A stretch of 64,000 nt of DNA from Ceratotherium simum simum (taxonomy: Eukaryota; Chordata; Mammalia; Perissodactyla; Rhinocerotidae), in contig NW_004454197.1 in NCBI RefSeq assembly GCF_000283155.1, forward strand, positions 11,701,827 to 11,765,826. The letters are read 5' to 3'. Both the position numbers and the translations under genes were made by a program. A model generated the notes under the pieces. That model saw only the letters and a list, made by a program, of their open reading frames with translations, was not told the DNA's origin and searched no databases. The stretch's first letter is position 1, and each line of letters begins with the position of its first letter. Positions 11,501 through 26,500 of the stretch are shown in pieces.

Positions 11501-14500
11501 TGTTATAATTACTTGTATTTTCCAGATCCGAGGGGATGGCTCTTTGGTTTTAAATGGAGCGGGACCTGGTGAGTCCTGTGTGAAATTACATTCAGTTAAA
11601 AATCCATTGGGGAAATAGAAAGAAAAGTGTCTCTTGGATTACTCTTATGCTTATAAATAAATGTGTGGTGGAGCAAAGCTGTCACTTTCTATAATTCTAT
11701 AATGGGAAAGGCATTCAAATCTCTCCTGGGGCCTCAAAAGATTTCACTAACATTACTTCACTTACACCTTCTCATCCATTGTGTAAGTGGAAGGCTGTCA
11801 GACTGTACATGGAGTAAAGGGAGACAGAAATCACGAATAACATTCCTAAGAATCGTAGTGTATCAGAGCACCAAAACCTGACTAGTTGGCAAAATTACCA
11901 TGCTGGTTATCCCATACAGAAAATATTACGGAGCACACCCACAGCCTAACGCACTGGTTCTAGAAGCAAAAGCAGCTGAGACATGGGATGAGTTGCTGGA
12001 GATATGCTGGACCTGGTCCTAGTGCCTCGTTTTCACAGCTCAGGATAGTGAGGCCTCAGTGAGACATCCAGGGACAGCTGCAGGCCAGAACCAGAACTCA
12101 CTCTCAAGTCCTGGCTGGTTCTCAGGAGGAGTTCCACAGAAAAGACTGCTCAGGACAGAGGCCTATCAGCAATGATCTCAGATGAGGTAAGAATTGGATG
12201 TAATTCATATTTAATTCGAATGTAATTCTACTCCAAGGTAGCCCAAATGGAGAAATGGGGGTTCTAGTGGAAAGAAGATTCTTCACCTTACCTTAACTCT
12301 ATTTTAGAAATGAATCTAGAGGTACTCCCAAAATAATAATGGTAAGTATAGATTGATGGCACTGAATGTGGAAGGAGGTAGGACAGATGAGTGTGGGTTA
12401 AAAAAATATAGTGAAGAAAGAGGAAGTCCTAGTTGCTGCTGCTTCTTTAATTAAGAGAACTCTGAATACACTTGGGTCTGCATGATGGAGTTAACCTATA
12501 CGGGGATGCAATCGAGAGCTGAAAGTCCTTAAAGAGATCAGTTCTAACCTGAGGTGTTTCCGATTTCCATATGCTCTTTTCTTTGATACTCTGAGTGGAT
12601 TCAGGATGTTTCTGGTTCTTGAAAGCAGCAACCGAGTGATCTTTTTTCACTACCCTCTTCTTTTCTGGTATCTTCAAAAGAAAAAGAATACCAAAAGTCT
12701 GTCAAGTATCTTAGAAATTTTAAAGAAAAGTCATAATGCAAAAAACAGAATCTGGCTTCTGAGTTTTAAAAGTCATTTCTAAAATGAGAGTTGAACTAAC
12801 TCAGAGGCAGCATTTCAGAGACAGCATTCTAAATAGACTGTCACTTTCTCAGGAGTCCTCTCTATGACCAAGACAATAGAGAGTACTTACAAAACCTACT
12901 GGGGCAGCGGGAAAAATGACACACACAGACTAACACTCAGATTTACAGTTTTGCACCTGAAAGGCATGAATATTTGGTCACCATATTACATGCACTGGTC
13001 TTTCAATCAACAACTTAAAAATCAAACACATTTGTCATACAGTAAGAGAGCTGGGGTTAGTTAATGCTTTAATGTTAGTTAGGAAACATAAGATGGAACC
13101 AACATGAATGCTGTCATCAGCACATTATTTGCCATTCATTTACTAATTAAGTATCACAATTCTCTGTGTACTTTCCTTAATCGTATAACTGGACATTATA
13201 ATGTCCCTTCCCAGAAGCCTTTCCACACACCCCACTACTGAGAACAAAAGGCTGGTACCAAAGGCTGTGACTTGGCAGAGCTGAAAAGATCATCTTCTTC
13301 ATCATCCCCAAACAGGCTCCCAACACTCGGCTCTAACAACTAAAATAGACAAAACTCAAATTCAATATCCAAAACAAAAGCCATTTATAAGGAGAGATAG
13401 GTGAGCTGCTGAGACAATATCTAACACAGTAACACAGCCGTGATATGGAGAACCATTTGGAACTGACCCTGGTTTTTTTGGTGCTGGAGAAAAGGTCAAC
13501 ATCTGGGTCATTGTCCTTCTGGAGCTTATGACTAAAAAGGAGCTCTTCATCCTGAAAGACACCTGTGCTCTTGGGGTGGGTATCAGCATCAGGACTCTGG
13601 GAAAAAGAGGGAAGTTCATGTGTGTTTAGACTTCTAAGGATTTATCTCAAGGAAATCACACACAGCTGCAAAGATGGAACAACACAGATATCCCCTGCAG
13701 CTCTATTTACAATAGCTAAAGGTTGCACACAGGTACTAAGTGCCAATCAGAAGGGAAACAACACATTCACATAATGGAATACCATGGAGCTACGAAAAAC
13801 AGAGGAGAATATGTTTACACATACAGATAACATATACATAATCTAGAAAGACCATCTTTCAACCTTTGTGTAGTGTCCGAACTTTTTATTTAAAAAACAA
13901 TCCATTAGTTCCTTAATGAGAAACATTTTAGGGGTGAAAACACACAAAACTAAACAAGTTCTCTCCATCTCATTCCCAAAGGGAAGAAGAGACAGCAGCT
14001 GACTTAAGACCAGAAACTACACAGAGTGGTCAGCATGTGTCCCTAACCTGGTGGCATCTTAGTCCAAAGACCTGGCACAGGTGTAACCAGCCAACCTTTC
14101 TCTATGCTCATCCACCTTCTATCCCTCTACCTTCCAATTCCAAATGAGTTCTTTTTGTTTGCTAAGATATCTAACATCTGAAAGCTACTATTCACATTAC
14201 TTGGTTTGATACTATAACGCCACAGACTTGACAGTGTAAAATTCTCCCCTATTTCTTCTTTAGTATCACAACCACAGATTAAAACCCAAAACTCATTTCT
14301 GACAAAATGTGTCACATTAAAAATTAATAATTATTGTGATTGATTATACATAAAAACCAGTGTAACATAGCAACTAAGGTTAAAAGTTTCACAATCATGA
14401 AAATCACAGTACAAAATTATATACAGCTAAGAGACTGGAAGAAAATACAGCAAATTATTCATATTCACTGTGTGTAGCTCTCATTTATAAACAGGATTAT

Positions 14501-17500
14501 ACTACTGGTATAATAAAATTTTTAAAACATTTTTTGTAGAAATCAACATGGATTATATCATCAGTTTGACTTACAAAAAGCATTGGCAATCTACGGCTTG
14601 CCACCTTTTTTTTTGTTTTAACATCTCTATTGAGATTAAATTCACGTACCATAAAATTCACCTATTTAAAGTATGTAATTCAATTATTTTTAGTATATTC
14701 ACAGAATTATGCAAACACCACCACAATCTAAATTTAGAACATTCTCATCACCCGAAAGAGAAACCCCAAACCTATTAGCAGTCACCCTCAATTTCTGTCT
14801 ACTCCTTTCCCCCAGACCCAGGCAATCACTCATCTACTTTTTATCTCTATAGATTTGCCTATTCAGGACATTTCAAATAAATGGAATCACACAATATGTG
14901 GCCTTTTGTCACTGGCTTCTTTCATTCAGCATACTTTCAAGGTTCATCCATGTTGTAGCATGTATCAGTAATTCATTCTTTTTATTGCCAAAAAATATTC
15001 CATCGTATGCACATACTACATTGTGTTTATCCATTAATCAGCTGACGGACATCTGAGTTGTTCCCATCTTTTGACTATCATGTATAATGCTGTTGGGAAC
15101 ACTACATTCAAGTTTTTGTGTGAACATGTTTTCATTTCTCTTGGATATGTTCCTAGGTGGGGAACTGCTAGGTCATGTGGTAACTCTTACGTTTAATAAT
15201 TTGAAGAACCACCAAATTGTTTTCTGAAGTGGCTGCACCATTTTCTATTCCCAATAGCAATGAATGAGGGTTCCAGTTTCTCTACATCCTCACCAACACT
15301 TGGCTATTACTAAAAAAGTCAACAATAAGTGTTGGTGAAGATGTGGAGAAAATGGAACCCTCAGTTCTTCAGCAACTCACATAACAGAACTGACACCATG
15401 AAATGAGGTTTTTTTATCCTTCGAAGGACTTCAAGCTTTATTGCTTTTTGCTCACCTTTCCTATTTCTTTCTTTGGAGCTTGACTGCTGCTTTGATCTTC
15501 TGTTTTATCCTCTTCCTCATCAAATAAGCTAAGAACAGTTTTGGTTCTACTTTTGGTTCCTTTATCCAATGGGGATGATGAAGAAGATAAATCAGAATGC
15601 TTGACAGCTTCCTGAGTAGATATGGTCAGAGGTCCTTCCTGAAAATGGAAATAAGGGAGAAAATAAGTAACACCTAGAAATACAAATTCTACTGTGGAGC
15701 CTCCCAAGCTCCTCATTAATTCAATAACTGCCACATTCGCATGTTTCAGGACACTACAGCTAATCACACTTACTTCCAGGTAACAAAATACTGAGGTCAA
15801 TTCTTGATTGGCTGCTCCAACGGAGAGTCTTGTACAGATAATTCATAGCCAAAGATAATTTTTCCAATCAGTTTAAAGCCACGGGTCCCTCCTTCCCACC
15901 GAGAGATACATACGTCAGTTATAACCCTGATCCACGTAGGCTGCTCATGAGCTATAAATAATGTCTAAGTCAAAGAGGTAACACAAATGCCAATCATTGG
16001 GAGTGTATCATATATTTCCTAGTGTTTAACTAACACATAATTCCCAAGGAGAAACCTCACTAACAAAATCAGACACATAAATTGTAGAAGGCTTACACTG
16101 TATTATGCAACTAGAAGAATCTCTAAAATAATCCTAAAATGCACCATTTATTCATTCAACAAGTACCACATTTCAGGTAAGATGCCTTGATTATAAGAAC
16201 CACTATTACTGTATGAACCACCAAGAAAGAAAAAAAAAACTCCCAATTAAACATGCCATTGACTGCAATATGCATCCTAATTTCAGAGTGGTTAAACCGT
16301 GAAAAAATGTGCTTCTTTGAAGAAATATGTAATTTTCAAAGTGCCTACTATGTGCAAGGTAATATGCTAAGTACTATAGATACACTGGTGAGCAAAACAA
16401 ACCTGGCCCCCATCCTCGAGGAGCTTAGACTCAAGCCAAGGGAGACGGCAGTACAACAAGAAGTTAGAGTTCAAGTGTGGACTGGGCTATGACTGGGGTA
16501 ACTACAGGAACACGGAAAAGGTCCACATGAAAACTGCAGGATGAGAATGTCACACAGTGACTCAGGTACAAACAAAATGTTTGTATCAGTGCAGCCCCAC
16601 GGACCTCAACAGGAAAGGACATGCGACGTTCTTCACACAGGCCCTAGAAAAGAGACTGAACCTAAGGAGCTGAACACACAGAAGACAAGAAAAGTTAGAA
16701 AATAAGAAAAGGTATACAGAGACGGAAGGCAATCACTGATTCCCAGACGCAGCAGCAGCCTTATCCACAGGCCCCCTGCAGGAGAGGACAGACAGACTGC
16801 CCAAGAGAAGGAAGTTAATGTTTTAGAAGAAAGACAAATTTCACTTTACTCTGTAATTCACAGCCAAGATAACTAAATATAAAAGAATGGTAAACTAAAA
16901 TCTCCTTAAAACTGTCATTTTAATTCAAGGGCAGGTGGGGACTAAGAAAGAACCCGGGGTAACAAACGCTACAGAGAAGAGAACAAGTCAGAAAGAGCAG
17001 CCATGCAGAGAGAAAACCAAAATGATAAAAAAGATGTGGAAGAACAACCTGGAGAGAGAAAGGCAAAACGACATCAACACAAAACGACAATAATAATGTG
17101 AAACAGGGAAACGCACATCACTGTGTGTGCACATATGCACCTGGAAAAGGGACCGAAAGGCAAGATGTTGAAGGGTTCCCTGAATGATCGGATCACAGAT
17201 TTCCTTCTGTATAATTTTCAGTGTTTTCAAAATTTTCAACGAATGAGCCATTTATTTTCTGTGGTAGAAAAATGTAAGGGTGTGTGTGTGTGTGTGTGTG
17301 TGCCCGTGTGGGTTTTACAAGAATGTACGAGAGACAAGTTTATCAGAATATACAACGAAAAAAAGTCCACCTTTTCTGACTTCTCAACCACATGAGTTCT
17401 CCCAAATTCTGATGGTTCTTTGGCACTCTCAACCTTCTTATCCACAGGTTTCACTCCAAATTGTGCCTCCTTCTCTTCTTCATCGCTGAACAGCAAAGGT

Positions 17501-20500
17501 GGTACCTCAGGGACGGTCTCTTTTTTCTGCCAAAAGAAGAGTAAATGACATCCTTAAAAACAAGCAGTGTGCCTGACTAGCATGGCAACATATGAACAAG
17601 GTGAAACCACAGTCCTCTTTAGGGCATTAGCTAAATCTTGTGGTGGGAGATACAGGACAGGATAGTGAAGGGGGCACAAACAGGGAGAAGCAATAGACAC
17701 TGCTACCTCAGACTTGCAGACACGGCACTTTCCAGTTTCTACCACCATATCGTTTGCATCTGTCTCTTTGCATCTGCTAACTTCACAGACACTGCCATCG
17801 CTTAGATCCGTACCTCTGCCACCCAGACAACTACTAGTCTCTCTTCTCTGCCTCCCTCCTCTTATGTTTCAGCCACACGACATCATCCAGAGCTTTCTTG
17901 CTAAAATAAAATACTCACCAGATTAGTTCATCTCCCACCCCAAACTTGCACTATTGGCACTAGGCAAAGGCTAAACATGATAATCAACCAAGACCACCTT
18001 ATTCATCTGCACCTCATCAATCCTTACCATTCCTTAAACCTACTGTAAACTTTCACACTTCCATGTTTACTCCTAGTGTGTCTAAGAGCACATCCTCATC
18101 TTTCAAGCAAAGCCCAGCTCAGATGTCGCCCATGAAGGCTTTCCTGTTCTCTTCACTAAGTATCAGCTGCTTTGCTGATGAGAATATCATTTCTATCTCT
18201 ACCTAGCCCTTACTTTACTTTCTCCCTAATTTCCATTAACAGCTATCACACATCTGTTTGTCCTTTCATTTGAAAGGATCATATAGTACATTTCCATAGC
18301 CAGTCATAGTGTTTTACACCAAGTAGGCAGTTAACACAAGTTTGCGGGCACTCTGCCCCTCTCTCATCTGTTCCTTACCTGAGAGGCAGGGATTTCAGAG
18401 ATTAGGACACTGAGATTACGTGAGTTGTCTAGAGTTATTGACATCCTTGGATCAAGTGACTTACCAAAAATTCTTCAGAAGGAACTATTAACCCTATCAA
18501 ACTAACTGGACTAGATGATATGAGGAAGTAAGCTTGGAAACAATATCTAAATCAAGGTAGGAAGACAGATTTGGGAAAGTAAAGAAGAATATTACTAACA
18601 ATGATAGAAAAAATTAGGAATGAAGTAAGAAGAATAGGGTAGAGAGACTTTTAGTTATTGTTAGGAGAGGTCCTTAAAATGCATAATGATTTGAACTTGA
18701 AATAAAAAGACTGGAAACCCACCAAAGAGATTCAGTAGAAATAAGGCAGAACTGAAGTGATTAAAAGAGAATACTTTTGTGGAATATGCTGGACTCACTA
18801 AAAATTACATATAATTTCGATGCAACTTGATCACGGCAAAAAATGAGACTTAAGTATGGCAAAATATATTCTCCCTTCATATGACTGAGGTCCTTAAACC
18901 AAGGCAACTGTCACCCAAACTACTGGTTCTAAATCTTCCTCAAGATAAAAGTCTAAAGATAAGCAGACTCTCCTTCATCACAAAATTAATTTTCTTAATA
19001 GGTTTACAAGTGAGTCATATTTAACTTCCTTTAAAATATTCTAGGATCTTTTTTTTTTTTTTTTGTGAGGAGATCAGCCCTGTGCTAACATCCGCCAATC
19101 CTCCTCTTTTTTTGCTGAGGAAGACGGCCCTGGGCTAACATCTGTGCCCATCTTCCTCCACTTTATATGGGACGCCGCCACAGCATGGCTTGCCAAGCGG
19201 TGTGTCGGTGCGTGCCCGGGATCCGAACCAGCGAACCCCGGGCCGCCGCAGCGGATCGCGCGCACACAACCGCTTGCGCCACCGGGCCGGCCCCTATTCT
19301 AGGATCTTTAAACGAAAAATATTTTTTATATCTGTTGTCTGAAGGTGATTATATTTCACATATAGCAAAAATCATACATGCAGGTTGTTCTTCTACTTAA
19401 CATGTGCATCTTTGACCTTTTTCTCTTATTTAGCAATCATAATTATTACAGGTTGAAAGACGTTTTACATTTCCAGAACCTTCAAAATTCATTAGATTAT
19501 TGCCCATTTACCCAAGGTAGAAGTTATTATTTATAATTTACAAAAGAAAAGCCACTCAGATCTCCTGACTCTTTTACCCATGGAGCCTCTAGATGTCCTC
19601 TTTAAGGAGATGCAAGTACAGGTGATTCAAAGAAAGGATTATGAGCACCTCAGAAGCAGCAGCAAGGAGACCCAGAACCCAGGGAAGGCAGCATGCTCCC
19701 CCACTGCAGAAAGCTTCTAGCACAAGCTGTGCACCCCACTTAATGCGAATGGGGTAAGGAAGGAGTCCCTAAATCATTAACTGGCTTGTGCCTGGTCTGG
19801 GAAGCTTTCGTAGGACAAGTTAACATTTGTACTATGTCTGAAAGTATGAAGAATATTTCCAAAGACACAACAACCTCCTCTGGAGTATTCTGGGACAAGA
19901 TGAGTCACATGGCAAGTGAGGGTGGAAAAGAAGAGTCCACATGGTAAGCTCAGCTAAGGCATTTTGACAAGGGGATGACAGGACTGGGTTGTCTTTAAGA
20001 AGAGAACTAGGGCAACAGCAAGGAGAGCAGATGAAGGCAAGGAGCATTCACAGAGAGGCCAGATAAGAAATTATCTCAATAATCAAGGCTAAAAATGATA
20101 AGGCAGTAGGGATGGGAAGAAACCTCTCTCACAAACTGGCAGGAACAGTGATGATTACTCCATCAAAAGAGTAATAGTCATATATGTCACACACTGTGGA
20201 ATACTATACAGGGGTGAAAAAGAGCAAGGTGGAGCTTATGGAAATGAAAAGCATGTTGCAGAACAAAAAGTATGCATAAAAATGTATAAAATGATTTTAT
20301 TCAAATAAAAAAAATACATGTGAATGCCTAGAAACAGGCCTGAAAGGACTGAGAACACATAGCCAATAATGATTACATCTAGGGAGGAGCACGGAATGGG
20401 GACTTTGTATTTGCTAAGCATTTCTTAAACCTTTTTAAAGAAGGCATCCACGTATTACTGTGTAATTTAAAATAAACTTTAAACAAAAAATATTTAAGAG

Positions 20501-23500
20501 GTTTGGAAGGGGAACCAAGTATCAGCCTCTAGAAAAGAGGAAGATCCAGGCTCCTTTATTGCTCCTTTACTCCTTCACTATACCCCCCAAAGAGAAGCAA
20601 TGTCCCAGGGATGTGCAGGCATCAGGGATCTGGTCACCCATCACCATGGTGGGAGGGGCAGGGTCTTCTTCCTCAAGCCCGGGGGGAGGAGCTGCCATTT
20701 TGCATTCTGTGGCTGCTCCCACATAGGAGGAGTCCTGGGGGGGTCATCCCTTCTTCCCTGTCTTGCATATCTTTCTGCCTCTAACACATGCCAAACTGGA
20801 GTGGTCTGCCGTTGGGGCTGAAGGCCCTCACAGCAGGTTGCAAGTTGGCTTGATTCTTAGCCTTTCAGGCTAACTTAGCTCAGGTAAAGGAGATCTCCAT
20901 GGGGTCTAGCCTCAGAAGTTCTACATCTCGCTCTGGGACTGTCAGCAATTGCCAGTTGGCAATAAAATACTACTTGGCCTCACTTTTCTATGTGCACATA
21001 TTCACATATACGCACTCAGGGAATGTGCTGGGGAGGGATGAATGACAGGCCAAAAACAGGATCCCAGCATGCCTAGGTTCCCTGGACAAATATTACATAA
21101 CGCCATTCTCCTCTCATTCTTTAATATTCCTTCTTCATCTAACATCAAGATTGGCTAAATTTTTTAACTTAGATGACTGTGGTAGTGACACCATTTAGAC
21201 GTAATCACTTGAAGGGCATTTAGACCAGGGAGTCACTGATGGGCTAATTTTATCACATACTTTAATTTTTAAAAAATTTTTAACTGTATTAAAATACACA
21301 ACATAAAATTTACCATTTTAACCATTTCTAAGTGTATAGTTCAATGGTGTTAAGAATATTCATTGTAGGGGCCGGCCAGGCGGTGCAGCGGTTAAGTGCG
21401 CGTGCTCACGCTTCGACGGCCCGGGGTTTGCAGGTTCGGATCCCAGGCACGCACCAATGCACCGCTTGTCAAGCCATGCTGTGGCGGCGTCCCATATAAA
21501 GCAGAGGAAGATGGGCACGGACGTTAGCTCAGGGCCAATCACCCTCAGCAAAAAGAGGAGGATAGGCTTCGGATGTTAGCTCAGGGTTAGGCTTCCTCAC
21601 AAAAAACAAAACAAAGGAATATTCACTTTTGTGCAACCAATCTCCATAATTTTTTCATCTTGTAAAACTGAAACTGTACCCATTAAACAACTCCCCATTT
21701 CCCCCTCCACCCCCAGCCTCTGACAACCACCATTCTACTGTCTCTATGAATTTGACTACTCCACGTACCTCAAGTAAGTGAAATCATATAGTATTTGTCC
21801 TTTTGTATCTGGCTTATTTCACTCAGTATAATGTCCTCAAGGTTCATTCGTGTTGTAGCCTGTGTCAGAACTTCCTTCCTTTTTACTGACTGGCCATTAA
21901 TATAAACCAGCACCAAAGTATTAGTATTTGAAACATGCTCCTAAAAGGAATAATTTGTGCTTTAAATGACCTGGTCAAATGTTAGAAGAATTCCATGCCA
22001 CTGGGCTAAGCCTGGCAATTCCTCCAGGAGAACTGCGCTCTCCCTGAGACTCCGGAGACCTACGCCTGACAGTGAATGGGCTGCATGACATGGAGGAGTC
22101 CTTTTATCCAGGCTTTGCACATGTGCCTCATCTGTAAAATACCACTAACCAGAAGTTCTCTATCTAAAACTAGGCAAACGAGTTTTTCCACGAGACTCAG
22201 CCTCCAAGATCGGGTTTTAGGAGCTAATTCAGGGAAGGATCACCACTCATGTAACATCACCTCAAAGGATATTTACTGGGCCTAAGGAGTTAAGAATACC
22301 GTTGTTGCAGGAGGAACAGACGTGGGAGGAGAGCCAAAGAGAGAGCTTCCACTATCAACATCATCTTCAAAGAGGAGTGACACTCTCTGGGTCTTCTTTT
22401 GGCTATACAAACAAACAAAAGGTCAAATTAAGGGTAAATGTGATTAAAAAGAAACATAACATTCTTTCTAGGTCATACCTGTAGTAACCCACCCACTAGG
22501 AAAATGCCCGAGCCACCTGTTGACTTTACACAGTTACACCTTGTTTTCTTAAAACAAGAAAAACCTTTGAAGGAGGTGCAATTTGTGTCTAGCAAATCCC
22601 CAGCTTTGCCCCTCACCCTTACATGGAAGAGTCCGGGGCCCTCCTCATCTTGAACCTTTCCAGTGACTTCACATTCAGTGTAGGTGTACAGCTGTTAGCT
22701 GTGCCAAGGCACACAACACTCTTAGCATTCACAAATGCAGCATCCTCTATCACTACTTCCTACGGCAGAGGAAGAACCAGAGAGCACGGATGCCTTTTCC
22801 AGAATGGTCAGGAAGGCAACTGTCAAGAGATCACAGGACCAGGGCCTGCTTCAGGCTGTGACCTGTGGCCTGGTGCCTCCTTGGCCACCTAAACCCTGTC
22901 TTTCCAGGCACCTCTGTGCCCTTCCATGCCTTCTCTTCAAACCCCAAACCCATCCCATTCCACCCCCTCCACACAAAGTCTCTAACAACCTGGAGAAAGC
23001 AGAGCTCATTTTCACTGTTCACCACATCACCATTCACCCATCTCCTCCCCCATGGTGGGCAACCACAGCCAAAATGCAGCCACAGCTCTCCTCACCCGCC
23101 TCTAGCCTGTCTTCACCCACCTCCTCACCGAGGATTCTGCCCTGGCCCCTAAAGAGAAAGCGGTCAATAAATGTCTGCCAGAACAAATATTGATCAGGAC
23201 CTTTTAAGTAACAGAAATAAGAAAGTGGAGAAACACAGGGAGGCTCAGCACTGGGCATGGGGAGTCCGGAATAGAAACTGTTCCAGCTACTGCAGGGTCA
23301 AGTTCTGGCTTTTACTACATAATAAGGAATCATCCAACTAGCACACGAGGGAATTATCAAAGTAATGAAAACTTTAAACTCAATTTTACCTAGATAAAAA
23401 TAATACTAATAAGTCATTTCAGTAAACTGCTCACCATATCCATATACTTACATTAGAACATAACTGACATATACATCAGTTAAGTATATGTATCACAATC

Positions 23501-26500
23501 TTTTTTGTAAGTTTAATTATTAACAAGGCACTATCTACGTAGCTTACTCATTAGTTTCATATCGATGTCTGCTTACATCTTAAAAAAACAACTTAAGGAT
23601 TACTGACTAGAGAACACAACTAACCAAGCAGTTGAGTGCACTTACACTGGACACATACATACACTAAAGGACAGTTAAGAATTAAGTCTACACCTTGAAG
23701 AAGTTATAAAAGCAGAGAGCCAATTCATAATGACACAGTAAGGTAATATACAATATGCCTTTAGGGATATATACCAATAAAAATTTACACAAATTGTAAC
23801 CAAAATATCTGACTACTAGGTGATGAATGATCACAAAGTATTAAGAAAATAACTAGGGGCCGGCCCCGTGGCTTATCGGTTAAGTGCACGCGCTCCGCTA
23901 CTGGCGGCCCGGGGTTCGGATCCCAGGCGCGAACAGATGCACCGCTTCTCCGGCCATGCTGAGGCGGCATCCCACATACAGCAACTAGAAGGATGTGCAA
24001 CTATGACATACAACTATCTACTGGGGCTTTTGGGAGAAAAAAAAAAAAAGGAGGAGGATTGGCAATAGATGTTAGCTCAGGGCCGGTCTTTCTCAGCAAA
24101 AAGAGGAGGATTGGCATGGATGTTAGCTCAGGGCTGATCTTCGTCACAAAAAAAAGAAAAAAAGAAAAAGAAAAGAACTATATCAGATGCCTAAAGAATA
24201 CCAGAAACCTCATTAAGCAGCTACAGCAGGAGAAAATCTAAGCATAATTTTCTGAACAGGTAATTAAAAAATGAACAAAAATACAAACCAACCCACAAAA
24301 AACATCTGCTGACAGATTCTGAAGGTAAGCTAGAGAAAAGCTAGTTCGCTCTCTGGACACAGCCACAACAGAAAATGACGGAAACCTTAACCTTGGCCCT
24401 CGTTTCACACTGCTGCTCGTTAAATCCTCCCAGGGAGATCTGTCCTCAGAAGAACATAAGCTGCCCAGCGAGCTGGAGTACTTCTCATTATAAGTTATAG
24501 GCTAAGCATTTTGATTTATTTAAAAGGTACAGGCATCAGAAAACATTAAGATGACCATAGAGTTTATGGCCTAAACCAGGACACTTCTGAGAATGAAAGG
24601 GAGAATTGTTAATAAACATGCTGGAGTGTCAGGCACCACCCGGGCCGTCCAGCCAAGCCAGGACGTTTGAGTGCCCTGCTTACGAGGCAGTGTTTCACAA
24701 CTTCGCTAGGGTCACAAAGCTGCTTTCTTTTCTCAGAGCGGTACTGAGATACAATTTATACATCATAAAATTTATAGTGTACAATTTGCTGGTTTTTAGG
24801 ATGTTCACAGAGTTATGCACCTATCATCATAATCTAAGTTAACAATACTTCCATCAACCCAAAATGAACCTCTATACCTGTTAACAGCCACTCCCAATTC
24901 TCCTTTCCCCTCAGCCCCAGGTGAACACTAATTTACTTTCTGTTTCTATGGATTTATCTATTCTGGCCATAATATACAAATGGAACACACACGTGATCTT
25001 CTGTGACTGGCTTCTTTCAATTAGCACAATATTTTCAAGGTTCATCCACATTATAGCATATATCACTACTTTATTCTTTCTTATTGCTGAATAACAGTCC
25101 ATCGTGTGGATATACCACATTTTGTTTATCCTTTCATCAGCTGATGGACTTTTGGGTTGTTTCTATTTTTGGCTATTAACGAATAATGCTACAATGAACA
25201 TTCACATGCAGGTTTTTGTGTGGACATGTTTTATTTCTCTTAAGCATAAACCTACAAGTGAAATTAAGTCATACGGTGACTCCACATTTAACATTTTATA
25301 AGGAACTGCTAGACTGTTTTACAAAGTCGCTGCAGCATTTTACATTCCCACCAGCAATGTCTGAGGGTTCCAATTCCCCTACACCCTCTCCTACACTTGT
25401 TATTGTCTGTAAAAGCTTTTTTTGATAATCTGATGAAAGCTATAAATTATTTCCTCAGACAAATGCCCATACACAAAATTTTATAGACAATTTCAAGACC
25501 AACTGGAGATGGAATGAGTCTAGAGCAGGGAAAACCTTACTGAAAACTAGGTATTGCGTGCAGTTGGTACTGGGACCTACACATAAGACATGTTTCCGAA
25601 TCTCTAAACCTGTGACCATGTTGGCGTGGTGGGGGCAAAGAGAGGGGTGCACGTGTAAACAGATAATTTCTATACAACGCGGAAAATGCTGGAGTGCAAC
25701 AGAGCCACAGAAGAGGGGCATATAGAGATGGAGCCATTTTTGCTCTAGACTCTGACCCTATTTCCAATCTCTCTCATCTGTTTGGGTTAGGGAAGGCTTC
25801 TTAAAACAGAGGACCTAGAGTGAGTTTTGAAAGAAGCTGGTCAGGTAAGAAAGGAAGAAAAGCATCCCAGGAGAGAGCGAGAAATAAAAATGAATGAAGG
25901 AAATGTTATTTCTCCTGCACCTGTGATGATAAACGGTAACATTTACCGTTACATTTAGGTGCTTACAACGTAACAGCTATTGTGCTAAGCATTTCACATT
26001 TGGATTTCATTTAATCCTCTCAATGATTGTATGAAAGAAGTCCTAATATTATTTTTGTTTAACAGACGGGGAAACTCAGGCCCAGAGAGCTTAAGTAACT
26101 TGCCCAAGGTTATTCAGAGAAGAACTGGCAGGGCCAGAATTTATTATCAGGCATTGGGATTCCAGAGCCTATATTCTTAACCAGAAGCCAAAGATACATC
26201 TGCTGAAGTAACAGGGTCCTAAAGTAGAAATGATGACATTTGAAGAGATCACAACATTGGGAAACAGAAATATGAGGTACTTTTTAATCTATCAGACCAA
26301 AATTAAAGCTTAACCACACCAACGCATAGGATTTACATGTCTAATCAACCGCCTCTTGATGCTACTACCATTTAGTTGAATTTCAATTTAAGACTCTCTA
26401 GAGGAAAACATTTGCTGAGAAGTTACTTGAATCCACAGCTAATGTGGCAGCACATTACAACACCAACCACAGCCCACGTTCACTCTACATATCCTGCCGG

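Noticed and set aside
22735..23193. 152-codon plus-strand frame in intron 20
   Set aside because: Pro/Ser-rich, overlaps two other frames, no exon signals or family match.
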